Origin: Bacteroidota bacterium | GTDB lineage: Bacteria; Bacteroidota; Bacteroidia; Chitinophagales; Chitinophagaceae | Length of the DNA: 64,000 nucleotides | NCBI GenBank assembly: GCA_026391125.1 | Contig: JAPLEO010000009.1 | Coordinates: 1-64,000, forward strand | Reading direction: 5' to 3' | Shown here: positions 18,327 to 26,382 of the stretch, piece by piece | Position numbering within the stretch: the first letter of the stretch is position 1 | How the letters are laid out: each line of letters starts with the position of its first letter | Program-made: the position numbers and the translations under genes | The notes under the pieces: model-generated | Database searches by the model: none | What the model saw: only the letters and a program-made list of their open reading frames with translations | Told to the model about the DNA's origin: nothing

Positions 18327-19403
18327 ATGTCCTTGCAATTCAACAAACTCAAGGTTAAAGAAGTACGTAAAGAAACGGCCGACTGTGTTTCTATTGTATT
18401 CGATATACCCAAACATCTGGAAGCTCTTTACAGCTTTAAACAGGGTCAATACATTACAATCAAAAAAGACTTTAATGGCGAAGCTATTCGCCGAAACTAT
18501 TCGATCTGTAGTAGTCCGTTTGATCAGGAATTGAGAATTGCAGTAAAGAAAATTCCAAATGGTATTTTTTCTACCTATGCAAATGACCAGCTTCAAAAGT
18601 TTGATGAGTTAGAAGTGTTTCCCCCAGCAGGTAAATTTTTTTCAGAACTTTCAGAAGAACATGAAAATAATTATGTTGCTTTTGCGGCTGGCAGTGGTAT
18701 CACTCCTATTCTTTCGATTATTAAAACAACACTATTAACTGAAAGAAAAAGTAGTTTCACTTTAGTGTATGGGAATAGAAATAGGTACTCCATTCTTTTT
18801 AAAGAAGCGCTAGAAGCCTTGAAGAATAAGTATCTCGACCGTTTTCGAATCATCTATATTCTTTCAAGAGAAAAAACAGAAAGTGATTTGCATTTCGGAA
18901 GAATTGATGAAGAGAAATGTCAAAGAATTTTGAGTAGCACCATTGATCCACAAAAAATAAATGCGTTTTTTTTATGCGGACCAGAAGAGATGATCTTTTC
19001 TGTAAAAGCATTTCTAAAAACTATTTCTATTAACGATACAAAAATTCATTTCGAATTATTCAACATATCCAATAGTGTTGCCCCTAAAAATACGATCCTA
19101 TCAAATTCGAATGATGCGGGAATCAATAGCAAAATAACTGTAAAACAAGATGGACGTTCCTTCGATTTTTTGCTACCCTATCATGGCAATTCTATCCTAA
19201 ACGCCGCCATGGCTACTGGTGCAGATCTTCCATTTGCTTGTAAGAAAGGAGTTTGCTGTACTTGTAAAGCAAAATTAATAGAAGGCGAAGTTGAGATGGA
19301 CAGGGTATATGGACTAGAGCCTGATGAAATTGATCAAGGATATATTCTTACTTGCCAAGCACACCCAAGATCAGAAAAAATTGTGGTTGATTTTGATATT
19401 TAA
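18327..19403 (+). CDS. paaE: Phenylacetyl-CoA epoxidase reductase subunit
   Basis: PaaE passes electrons from NAD(P)H to the PaaABC(D) di-iron epoxidase. The 358 residues hold a ferredoxin-reductase-type FAD domain (about 5-105, RRNYSICSSP) and an NAD(P) domain (about 110-230, AAGSGITPILSII). The C-terminal plant-type 2Fe-2S domain has CKKGVCCTCKAKL and LTCQAH, giving all four cluster cysteines. This order matches PaaE. It is separated from paaABCD by an antisense SGNH gene, an unusual placement, since paaE normally follows paaD. The stop codon overlaps that gene's stop in TTAA. Confidence 0.92.
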   Translation: MSLQFNKLKVKEVRKETADCVSIVFDIPKHLEALYSFKQGQYITIKKDFNGEAIRRNYSICSSPFDQELRIAVKKIPNGIFSTYANDQLQKFDELEVFPPAGKFFSELSEEHENNYVAFAAGSGITPILSIIKTTLLTERKSSFTLVYGNRNRYSILFKEALEALKNKYLDRFRIIYILSREKTESDLHFGRIDEEKCQRILSSTIDPQKINAFFLCGPEEMIFSVKAFLKTISINDTKIHFELFNISNSVAPKNTILSNSNDAGINSKITVKQDGRSFDFLLPYHGNSILNAAMATGADLPFACKKGVCCTCKAKLIEGEVEMDRVYGLEPDEIDQGYILTCQAHPRSEKIVVDFDI

Positions 19404-20071
19404 TGCATCAGTTGAAGTTGGATGATCTTTTTCCAAATATCGTAGCCTTTCTCATTCATATGCAATTTACCCTCACGAAATAGATCAGGGTTCACTGTTG
19501 AATCGTTGAGCAGCATGGCATGGTGTACATCTAAAAAAATTGACTTTGGTTGAGTTTTAATGTATGCTTCAATTTTTTGATTGGCATCAACGATCACTGA
19601 TTCTAAATGCCATCTACTTGGGCAAGGTTTTATTGAAATAAAAACTACTTCCGCATTGGGCAAGCCTGTTCTAATAGTTTGGTACAATTTTTTATACCTA
19701 TCCAAAACTTCTACTGCTATGGCATTTTCAGGTGTTGAGAGATCATTCTCTCCAGCATAGATAAATATTTGTTTTGGCTGATAAGGGATTACAATATCAT
19801 TTACATATAGGGTCAAATCAGGAATAGTAGAACCTCCAAACCCCCGATTGATGATGGGATATCCAGGAAAATCTGTTTCCAAAGTAGTCCATAAAGTAAA
19901 GCTTGAACTACCTATGAATAAGATGCTATTTTTTGCAGGTGCAACTATTTTATCTTTTTCTAAGAACGCATGTATATCGTTTCTAAAAGGATTCCTATGA
20001 ATACATGAAGTGAAACTCAATAAGAAAAGAATCAACAAAATCGTTAGTCTACTTCTCAATATTTTATTCAT
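19400..20071 (-). CDS. SGNH/GDSL-type hydrolase lipoprotein
   Basis: The 223-residue protein has a lipoprotein signal peptide ending LLSFTSC (Cys23). SGNH blocks are visible: FIGSSSFTLW with the nucleophile serine, RGFGGSTIPDL with the oxyanion glycine, AGENDLS with the conserved Asn, and LHMNEKGYDIW with the catalytic histidine. Such enzymes deacylate sugars or lipids; the substrate is unknown. It lies antisense between paaE and paaA and shares its stop with paaE over four bases. Its start faces the paaA operator region. A role in phenylacetate breakdown is not suggested by the family. Confidence 0.85.
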   Translation of the reverse strand: MNKILRSRLTILLILFLLSFTSCIHRNPFRNDIHAFLEKDKIVAPAKNSILFIGSSSFTLWTTLETDFPGYPIINRGFGGSTIPDLTLYVNDIVIPYQPKQIFIYAGENDLSTPENAIAVEVLDRYKKLYQTIRTGLPNAEVVFISIKPCPSRWHLESVIVDANQKIEAYIKTQPKSIFLDVHHAMLLNDSTVNPDLFREGKLHMNEKGYDIWKKIIQLQLMH

Positions 20072-20137
20072 AAGTGTAATTTACATAATACCTTCAAATT
20101 GCTGCCGATATTCTTAACAAATCAACCTATCAAAACC

Positions 20138-20153
20138 GCTAACAAATGTTAGC
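20138..20153. promoter_or_regulatory. TetR (PaaR-like) operator upstream of paaA
   Basis: GCTAAC-AAAT-GTTAGC has perfect 6-bp arms and shares CTAAC-N4-GTTAG with the site at 17694-17707. It lies 42 bp before the paaA ATG and within the intergenic region shared with the SGNH gene. Confidence 0.72.
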
Positions 20154-20195
20154 TTATCCATTTACTTTCTTTATTTTTACTTACAAGCATTGCAC

Positions 20196-21161
20196 ATGGA
20201 AACAAGCTTAGAAGAACAGTTTCAGCAGAAGATCGATCAAGAACACAAGATCGAACCAAAAGATTGGATGCCCGATAAATATCGGCAGACACTGATCCGT
20301 CAGATCAGTCAACACGCCCATAGCGAAGTGGTTGGTATGCTCCCAGAAGGAAATTGGATTACAAGAGCCCCAAGCCTTCGTAGAAAGGCGATCCTCTTGG
20401 CTAAGATCCAAGACGAAGCTGGCCATGGTTTATACCTTTATTCAGCTGCAGAAACCTTGGGCATTTCAAGAGATGAAATGTATCATCAATTACATTCTGG
20501 CAAAGCCAAATACAGTTCCATCTTTAATTATCCAACCCTTACATGGGCCGATATGGGTGCCATTGGATGGCTAGTAGATGGCGCAGCAATCATGAACCAA
20601 GTCCCTCTTTGTAGAACCAGTTTTGGTCCGTATGCTAGAGCCATGGTTCGAGTTTGTAAAGAAGAAAGTTTTCATCAACGCCAAGGATTTGAAAGCTTAT
20701 GGGTTTTAAGTAAAGGCACTGATGAACAAAAAAGAATGTGCCAAGACGCGATTGATCGTTGGTGGTGGCCTTGTTTAATGATGTTTGGTCCGCCAGATGA
20801 CGAAAGCACCAACACCATTCAAAGTATGCAATGGAAGATCAAACGTTTTTCGAATGATGCACTCAGACAGAAATTCGTTGACATGATCGCAGAGCAGATC
20901 AAAATTCTTGGTATGAAATTGCCTGACCCAGACCTTAAGTGGAACGAAGAGAAAAAACATTACGACTATGGCAAAATAAACTGGGACGAATTCTGGCAAG
21001 TGCTCAAAGGAAACGGGCCATGCAATAAAGAAAGATTGGATGCCAGAAGAAAAGCATGGGATGAAGGTGCATGGGTTAGAGAAGCTGCAAGTGCTTATGC
21101 AGAAAAAAAACATACTAATCAGTTGAACAATTCAAATAAAGTATATGAAAACGTTCATTAG
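20196..21161 (+). CDS. paaA: Phenylacetyl-CoA epoxidase catalytic subunit A
   Basis: PaaA is the di-iron catalytic subunit that epoxidises the ring of phenylacetyl-CoA using O2. I use the ATG at 20196 (METSLEEQF); the track's 20190 is a TTG. The 321 residues contain the iron ligands in [15 protein letters not shown] and [15 protein letters not shown], plus the family blocks [20 protein letters not shown] and [26 protein letters not shown]. It begins the paaA-B-C-D-G run and overlaps paaB by 17 bases. A putative PaaR operator lies just upstream. Confidence 0.97.
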   Translation: METSLEEQFQQKIDQEHKIEPKDWMPDKYRQTLIRQISQHAHSEVVGMLPEGNWITRAPSLRRKAILLAKIQDEAGHGLYLYSAAETLGISRDEMYHQLHSGKAKYSSIFNYPTLTWADMGAIGWLVDGAAIMNQVPLCRTSFGPYARAMVRVCKEESFHQRQGFESLWVLSKGTDEQKRMCQDAIDRWWWPCLMMFGPPDDESTNTIQSMQWKIKRFSNDALRQKFVDMIAEQIKILGMKLPDPDLKWNEEKKHYDYGKINWDEFWQVLKGNGPCNKERLDARRKAWDEGAWVREAASAYAEKKHTNQLNNSNKVYENVH

Positions 21162-21513
21162 AAAAATGTTCTATGGCGATTACGGAGAAGAAAAAAATAA
21201 TGCTGCAGAAAGCAATTCAACAAACGCATCTAAAAACGAATGGCCATTATGGGAAGTTTTTATTAGAAGCAAACAGGGACTAGATCATAAACACGTAGGA
21301 AGTTTACACGCCGCAGATGCGGTGATGGCTTTAGAAAATGCAAGGGACGTTTATACGAGAAGAGGTGAGGGCGTAAGCATTTGGTTGGTTGAGAGTAAAA
21401 ATATACATGCAAGTAATCCGGATGATTCAGCGGCATTGTTTGAACCTGCGAACGATAAGATTTATCGCCACCCTAGTTTTTATGAATTGCCTGATGAGTT
21501 GAAACATATGTAA
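21145..21513 (+). CDS. paaB: Phenylacetyl-CoA epoxidase subunit B
   Basis: This small subunit of the epoxidase complex has 122 residues. The conserved core is [52 protein letters not shown]. The N-terminal ~30 residues ([14 protein letters not shown] region) are low-complexity and longer than in typical PaaB. The start overlaps the end of paaA by 17 bases, so the two are translationally linked. It ends 24 bp before paaC. Confidence 0.95.
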   Translation: MKTFIRKMFYGDYGEEKNNAAESNSTNASKNEWPLWEVFIRSKQGLDHKHVGSLHAADAVMALENARDVYTRRGEGVSIWLVESKNIHASNPDDSAALFEPANDKIYRHPSFYELPDELKHM

Positions 21514-21537
21514 CGAATTAGATAATTAGAGTCTTCA

Positions 21538-22308
21538 ATGATAACAACAAAAGATATAGACAATCCTTTGATCAAATTCGTATTGCACTTAGGTGATAAT
21601 GCATTGATCATGGGACATAGAAATAGTGAATGGTGTGGGCATGGTCCTATATTAGAGCAAGATATTGCACTCACCAATATTGCACTGGATCAGGTGGGTC
21701 AGGCTAGAAATTTTTATCAATACGCTGCAGAATTAATTTCTGAAACAAACGGTGAGCAATTAACAGAAGATAGCTTGGCTTATTTGCGCGATAGTTGGGA
21801 TTTTAAAAATTGCTTATTGGCTGAATTGCCGAATGGCGACTGGGCGCAAACTATCCTAAAACAATTTATCGTATCAGCTTATCAATATCACTTATACCAA
21901 GCATTAGCAAACAATCAAAACGAACAATTAGCTGCAATCGCATCTAAATCTTTGAAAGAACTGAACTATCACTTACGTTGGAGTTCAGATTGGGTGCTGC
22001 GTTTGGGAGATGGCACCACAGAAAGCAAAAAAAGAATGGAAGATGCTATTGCGATTCTTTGGTCGTATACCAATGAATGGATAGATTTTGCAGACTATGA
22101 AATGATTATTCTAGGCGATAGCCATCATTCTATTCAACAAGATTGGAAAGCAAAAATTAAATCTGTTTTTGATGAAGCAGGGTTAATGATTCCAGTTGAT
22201 GGATGGATGCAAAAAGGAGGAAAAGTAGGTAATCATACAGAACATCTAGGATACATTCTTACTGATATGCAATTCTTACAAAGAGCATACCCCAATGCAG
22301 AATGGTAA
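21538..22308 (+). CDS. paaC: Phenylacetyl-CoA epoxidase structural subunit C
   Basis: PaaC is the non-catalytic ferritin-like partner of PaaA. The 256 residues match the family length and blocks: ALIMGHRNSEWCGHGPILEQDIALTNIALDQVGQARNFYQYAAE, LKELNYHLRWSSDWVLRLGDGTTESKKRM, and the C-terminal GGKVGNHTEHLGYILTDMQFLQRAYPNAEW. It lies between paaB and paaD with short gaps (24 and 14 bp), within the same operon. Confidence 0.95.
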   Translation: MITTKDIDNPLIKFVLHLGDNALIMGHRNSEWCGHGPILEQDIALTNIALDQVGQARNFYQYAAELISETNGEQLTEDSLAYLRDSWDFKNCLLAELPNGDWAQTILKQFIVSAYQYHLYQALANNQNEQLAAIASKSLKELNYHLRWSSDWVLRLGDGTTESKKRMEDAIAILWSYTNEWIDFADYEMIILGDSHHSIQQDWKAKIKSVFDEAGLMIPVDGWMQKGGKVGNHTEHLGYILTDMQFLQRAYPNAEW

Positions 22309-22322
22309 TTAAAAAGTAAAAG

Positions 22323-22826
22323 ATGCTCACACAGGAAACAGCAATTTTGCAACTATTGGAATCGGTGAAAGATCCTGAGATCCCTGTATTATCAATTATT
22401 GATCTAGGGATTGTTCGTTCAGTTGTTATTACTAATGTTAACGATGACCAGTTTGAATCAGAAGTGAGTGTACTTGTTACGCCAACTTATTCAGCTTGTC
22501 CGGCTGTTGATATGATCAATGCTGAAATAAAATTTGTACTAACAACGGCGGGCTATCGGCATATTAAAATTGAGCAGGTGTTGTTTCCAGCATGGACCAC
22601 CGATTGGATGTCTGAATCGGGAAAAGAGAAATTAAAAACTTATGGAATTGCTGCACCAATTGGTAAGAGCTGTGATCAAACACATATTGAAGATTTGAAA
22701 GTTGTTTGTCCGCAATGTGGATCTGACCAAACCATATTAATCTCTGCATTTGGAAGTACTGCGTGTAAAGCATTATTTAAATGCAGTAATTGTTTAGAAC
22801 CTTTTGACTATTTTAAATGTCATTAA
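22323..22826 (+). CDS. paaD: Phenylacetate pathway maturation protein PaaD
   Basis: PaaD belongs to the MIP18/DUF59 iron-sulfur assembly family and supports the epoxidase. Its 167 residues have an N-terminal DUF59 domain (about 1-100, LESVKDPEIPVLSIIDLGIVRSV, TPTYSACPAVDMI) and a C-terminal four-cysteine zinc ribbon CPQCGSD...CKALFKCSNCLEPFDYFKCH, which is distinctive for PaaD. The gene follows paaC by 14 bp, and the next gene's ATG lies 40 bp after its stop. Confidence 0.94.
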   Translation: MLTQETAILQLLESVKDPEIPVLSIIDLGIVRSVVITNVNDDQFESEVSVLVTPTYSACPAVDMINAEIKFVLTTAGYRHIKIEQVLFPAWTTDWMSESGKEKLKTYGIAAPIGKSCDQTHIEDLKVVCPQCGSDQTILISAFGSTACKALFKCSNCLEPFDYFKCH

Positions 22827-22866
22827 TAAAATAATGTTTATCAGTTTCACATTTCAATTCATATAT

Positions 22867-23643
22867 ATGTCTTCCATTTTATTGCATATCGAAAACAATA
22901 TTGCTTTTATTACACTTAACAGACCAGATAAGCTCAACGCCTTTAATAGAGAAATGGCTTTACTGTTCCAAAATTATTTAGACGAAGCGGCATCTATTAA
23001 AGAAGTGAGATGTGTTTACATCACAGGATCTGGAAAAGGTTTTTCTGCAGGTCAGGATCTTGCAGAAGTGGTTGATCCAAACGGACCAGGCATGGAAAAG
23101 ATCTTAAGCGAGCATTATAATCCGATCGTAAAGAAAATTAGAAATCTCCCTAAACCAGTAATTGCAGCGGTGAATGGAGTTGCGGCTGGTGCTGGCGCAA
23201 ATATTGCACTCGCATGTGATATTGTGGTTGCCAATAGCAGTGCAAGTTTTATTCAAGCATTTTCAAAAATTGGTTTGATTCCAGATAGTGGTGGCACTTT
23301 TACATTACCAAGATTGATCGGGTTTCAAAGAGCATCAGCACTGATGATGTTGGGAGATAAAGTAAGTGCACAAGAGGCATTTCAGATGGGCATGATCTAT
23401 AAGGTTTTCGACAATGAAAATTTTGTGGGGGAGTCAACTAGCCTTGCAAACACTTTAGCAACGATGCCAACAAAGGCACTAGCCTATATTAAACATGCAT
23501 TGAATCATAGTTATTCGAATTCTTTAGAAGAACAATTAGATCTGGAAGATAATTTCCAACAGAAAGCCTCAGCTACATACGATTTCAAAGAAGGAGCTGC
23601 TGCATTTTTAGAAAAGAGATTCCCAATTTTTAAAGGAGAATAA
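22867..23643 (+). CDS. paaG: Enoyl-CoA hydratase/isomerase, probable PaaG
   Basis: I start at the ATG at 22867 (MSSILLHIENNIAFITLNRP), not the track's 22804, which adds an unrelated hydrophobic stretch overlapping paaD. The 258 residues are a crotonase-fold enzyme with GKGFSAGQDLAEV, the oxyanion-hole block AAVNGVAAGAGANIALACDI and PDSGGTFTLPRLIG. That pattern (GAGAN, Asp in PDSGG) fits the 1,2-epoxyphenylacetyl-CoA isomerase PaaG better than a hydratase such as PaaF. It is the last paa gene here. Thioesterase, ligase, ring-opening and beta-oxidation genes are not in the window. Confidence 0.85.
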   Translation: MSSILLHIENNIAFITLNRPDKLNAFNREMALLFQNYLDEAASIKEVRCVYITGSGKGFSAGQDLAEVVDPNGPGMEKILSEHYNPIVKKIRNLPKPVIAAVNGVAAGAGANIALACDIVVANSSASFIQAFSKIGLIPDSGGTFTLPRLIGFQRASALMMLGDKVSAQEAFQMGMIYKVFDNENFVGESTSLANTLATMPTKALAYIKHALNHSYSNSLEEQLDLEDNFQQKASATYDFKEGAAAFLEKRFPIFKGE

Positions 23644-23799
23644 TGGAAGATCAACCGGTTTGTATCAAATCAACATTACTAATCAAATGAACCTAACTGT
23701 AGCGGTATTGAAGGGCACTTGCTTTAGAACAGGCAAGAAAATTATTTAGCGTAACTTTGCCCGTTGCAATTTGCAATTACACATTAATGAATTTAGAGC

Positions 23800-24804
23800 G
23801 TGTCTGAAAGAAGTAATTTTATCGACCTCATCCGTATATTTTGCCATTCTGGTCATGGTGGAGCTGGTTCTCGCCATTTTATGCGCAATAAACTAACCGC
23901 GATGGGTGGACCCGATGGTGGTGATGGTGGTAGAGGTGCACATATTATCTTAAGAGGTAATAGTAATTTATGGACCCTCCTGCATTTACGTTATTTTAAA
24001 AATGTATTAGCAGAAGATGGTGAGATGGGAAGTAAGAATAATTGTACGGGTAAAGATGGAAATGATATTATCATTGAAGTGCCACTTGGTACCATTGCAA
24101 GAGATGAGGAAACTGGCAAGATTGATGCAGAGATCTTAGAAGACGGACAAGAAATAATATTAATGAAAGGTGGTAGAGGCGGATTGGGTAATAGCAATTT
24201 TGCAACACCAACAAATCAAGCCCCAGAGCACGCGCAACCAGGAGAACCTGGCTTTGAAGGCTGGAAAGTGTTAGAGCTGAAAGTATTGGCAGACGTAGGT
24301 TTGGTAGGATTTCCGAATGCTGGAAAATCTACTTTGCTATCTGTGATCACAGCGGCAAAACCTAAAATTGCGAACTATGCATTTACAACACTTACACCGC
24401 AATTAGGCATGGTGTCGTATCGTGACAATAAATCATTTTGCATAGCAGATCTTCCAGGAATTATTGAAGGTGCTGCTGAAGGAAAGGGTTTGGGTCATCG
24501 TTTTTTAAGACATATTGAAAGAAATTCTGCGTTGCTATTTTTAATTCCTGCAGATAGTGATGATCATAAAAAAGAGTTTGACATTTTAAGAAATGAATTA
24601 GAAGAATACAATCCAGAATTATTACAAAAAGATTTTGTGATCGCAATTAGTAAGTCAGATATGCTGGATGAAGAACTAAAAGAGGCGATCAAAAAAGAAT
24701 TGCCAACGAACATTCCGTTGATTTTTATTTCTTCTTTAACTAACAAAGGCTTAACAGAACTAAAAGATCTTTTGTGGGAAACACTAAATAAACCACAAGC
24801 TTAA
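23800..24804 (+). CDS. obg: Obg/CgtA GTPase
   Basis: Obg is an essential ribosome-associated GTPase. The start is a GTG ([18 protein letters not shown]); the only nearby ATG, at 23787, runs into a stop after six codons. The 334 residues contain the glycine-rich Obg fold (about 1-160, [32 protein letters not shown]) and the G domain with P-loop [11 protein letters not shown], switch [19 protein letters not shown], and SKSD as the NKxD-equivalent base-recognition motif. There is no C-terminal OCT domain, as is usual for Bacteroidota Obg. A terminator follows at 24862. Confidence 0.96.
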   Translation: MSERSNFIDLIRIFCHSGHGGAGSRHFMRNKLTAMGGPDGGDGGRGAHIILRGNSNLWTLLHLRYFKNVLAEDGEMGSKNNCTGKDGNDIIIEVPLGTIARDEETGKIDAEILEDGQEIILMKGGRGGLGNSNFATPTNQAPEHAQPGEPGFEGWKVLELKVLADVGLVGFPNAGKSTLLSVITAAKPKIANYAFTTLTPQLGMVSYRDNKSFCIADLPGIIEGAAEGKGLGHRFLRHIERNSALLFLIPADSDDHKKEFDILRNELEEYNPELLQKDFVIAISKSDMLDEELKEAIKKELPTNIPLIFISSLTNKGLTELKDLLWETLNKPQA

Positions 24805-24861
24805 CACGTCTCTAATGAACTGATTTTCAGTTTGTTATAGGATAAATAACTAAAATAGTAG

Positions 24862-24894
24862 GGTAATCTCAAAATACTGGGGTTACCTTTTTTT
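24862..24894 (+). terminator. Rho-independent terminator of obg
   Basis: GGTAATCTC-AAAATACT-GGGGTTACC folds as a nine-pair stem with two G-U pairs and is followed by seven Ts. It lies 58 bp after the obg stop codon. Confidence 0.85.
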
Positions 24895-25075
24895 ATTAAT
24901 TGTATTAACCCTTGTATCGACCATCCAAGATAATTATCTAAAATTCCGGATGATCGTCGTTCGTTTTATCCTCGCATTGCTACACCATCTGAGAAAAAAA
25001 ATGTCTGTTTAACAGATTGCTTGTGCCATCAAGAAGTTCGTTACTAATTTATTTAATCTTAAAAATTAAAAAATC

Positions 25076-25498
25076 ATGAAAAAGCAATCAATCAACACAA
25101 TCGCAAAAAGATTTTTCTTAGGCAACTTACTTGCTGGAATGTTCTTTCTTTCTGCTAACGCAAGCACTGGTATCATTAAGTTTTCAGCTATCGACCCTAC
25201 AAAGAAAATCGAAGTGAAATACATAGGAACTGAAAAAGAAAATATGTTCTTCAATGTAAAATTCAACAACGAATCAGGAAAGTCGTTTAGAGTTTATGTA
25301 CTTGATGAATTAGGTGAAGTAATTTTCTCTGATAAGTATTCTGAGAAACTATTTAACAAAAAGTTTGTTTTCCCAGCAAATATGGATGTTAACAAAATCA
25401 CCTTTTTAATTCAGTCTGAGAAAAGTTCATTCAAAGAAATCTTTAATGTAGCTTTTAGTACAAATACTGTTTCTGAAGTTAGTGTAACAAAAAAATAA
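25076..25498 (+). CDS. Small secreted protein of unknown function
   Basis: The 140-residue protein starts MKKQSINTIAKRFFLGNLLAGMFFLSANAS, a signal peptide probably cleaved after ANA. The mature part is a short all-beta-looking domain rich in Lys and Phe (VKYIGTEKENMFFNVKFNNESGKSFRVYVLDELGEVIFSDKYSEKLF). It resembles small secreted Bacteroidota proteins I cannot name. It has an independent terminator and about 270 bp of upstream DNA, so it appears to be a monocistronic gene. Confidence 0.75.
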   Translation: MKKQSINTIAKRFFLGNLLAGMFFLSANASTGIIKFSAIDPTKKIEVKYIGTEKENMFFNVKFNNESGKSFRVYVLDELGEVIFSDKYSEKLFNKKFVFPANMDVNKITFLIQSEKSSFKEIFNVAFSTNTVSEVSVTKK

Positions 25499-25511
25499 TT
25501 GAACCAATTTT

Positions 25512-25556
25512 AAAAGTAACACCGACGAATCTTTCATCATTCTCAGTGTTACTTTT
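25512..25556. terminator. Bidirectional terminator between the small secreted protein and DUF4397 genes
   Basis: AAAAGTAACAC and GTGTTACTTTT are perfect 11-bp arms around a 23-nt loop. T-runs follow on the plus strand and, more weakly, on the minus strand. The two flanking genes converge here, so one hairpin probably serves both. Confidence 0.75.
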
Positions 25557-25563
25557 TTATTTT

Positions 25564-26256
25564 TTATTTGTCTGAGATAGGTCCTAAGTAGATGGCATCA
25601 TTACCCGTTCCTTTACTGAATCCCTTAAGTACAATTGTATAAGATTTACCCGCAGCAGCATCAAAGTTCGGTAATTGAGTTATTAATACACTTGTGCCAG
25701 CAACAACTGCAGAAATGCTGAACGGTCCAGGATCGAAAGCAGTGTATGCAGTAAAGTTATTGGCAGTAATACTATGGTCTAAATAGGTTCTTCCTGCAAA
25801 AAGTTTATTGGCAGTTGATCCTGCTTTAATAATGTCAACAGGAGAGATTCCACTCACGTAATGAAAGAAGCGAATATAGGTTTTGCCAGCCGGTGGTGCA
25901 GTACGATCATCCTGAATAAAATCAACTTTTAGTTTCGACACCGAATCATAAGCAATTGCTGAATAATAACTATTGGCATTAAAACCAACACTACCAGTTA
26001 TGATCACACTGGTTGATCCTCCTTGTGTAATTGTGATTGATGAAGTAGATGAATTGATCGACTGATAACCTGAAGCAGCATTATAACTTACCCCTCCTAC
26101 CATTAGTGTACTATTGGCATATACATCAAGTATTCCTGCATTGGGCGACAAATTAATAAATCGTAGGTTGGTTGTTAACTCTGGGCTTGTTTTTGAACAA
26201 GATCCCAATACAAGCAATAATGCAACAACAGATATAAAACTGAGAATCTTTTTCAT
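25564..26256 (-). CDS. DUF4397-domain lipoprotein
   Basis: This is a 230-residue lipoprotein with signal peptide MKKILSFISVVALLLVLGSC (Cys20). The mature region carries a DUF4397-type repeat (NLRFINLSPNAGILDVYANSTLMVGGVSYNAASGY, then TYIRFFHYVSGISPVDIIKAG). Proteins of this kind are common extracytoplasmic lipoproteins of unknown function in Bacteroidota. It is a single gene between a shared terminator and bipA. Confidence 0.82.
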   Translation of the reverse strand: MKKILSFISVVALLLVLGSCSKTSPELTTNLRFINLSPNAGILDVYANSTLMVGGVSYNAASGYQSINSSTSSITITQGGSTSVIITGSVGFNANSYYSAIAYDSVSKLKVDFIQDDRTAPPAGKTYIRFFHYVSGISPVDIIKAGSTANKLFAGRTYLDHSITANNFTAYTAFDPGPFSISAVVAGTSVLITQLPNFDAAAGKSYTIVLKGFSKGTGNDAIYLGPISDK

Positions 26257-26338
26257 GCTATTAGAATAAATATTGAGGATGTTAATATAAGATGTTTTAA
26301 TAAACAGACTGTTTCAATTTGAGTATTTAACAAAAAAA

Positions 26339-26360
26339 ATCCCCGGTAAATACCAGGGAT
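26339..26360 (-). terminator. Terminator of bipA
   Basis: On the minus strand ATCCCTGG-TATTTA-CCGGGGAT forms an eight-pair stem and is followed by a run of seven Ts. It starts 22 bp after the bipA stop codon. Confidence 0.85.
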
Positions 26361-26382
26361 CTATATATGTTCAATTTTGAAA

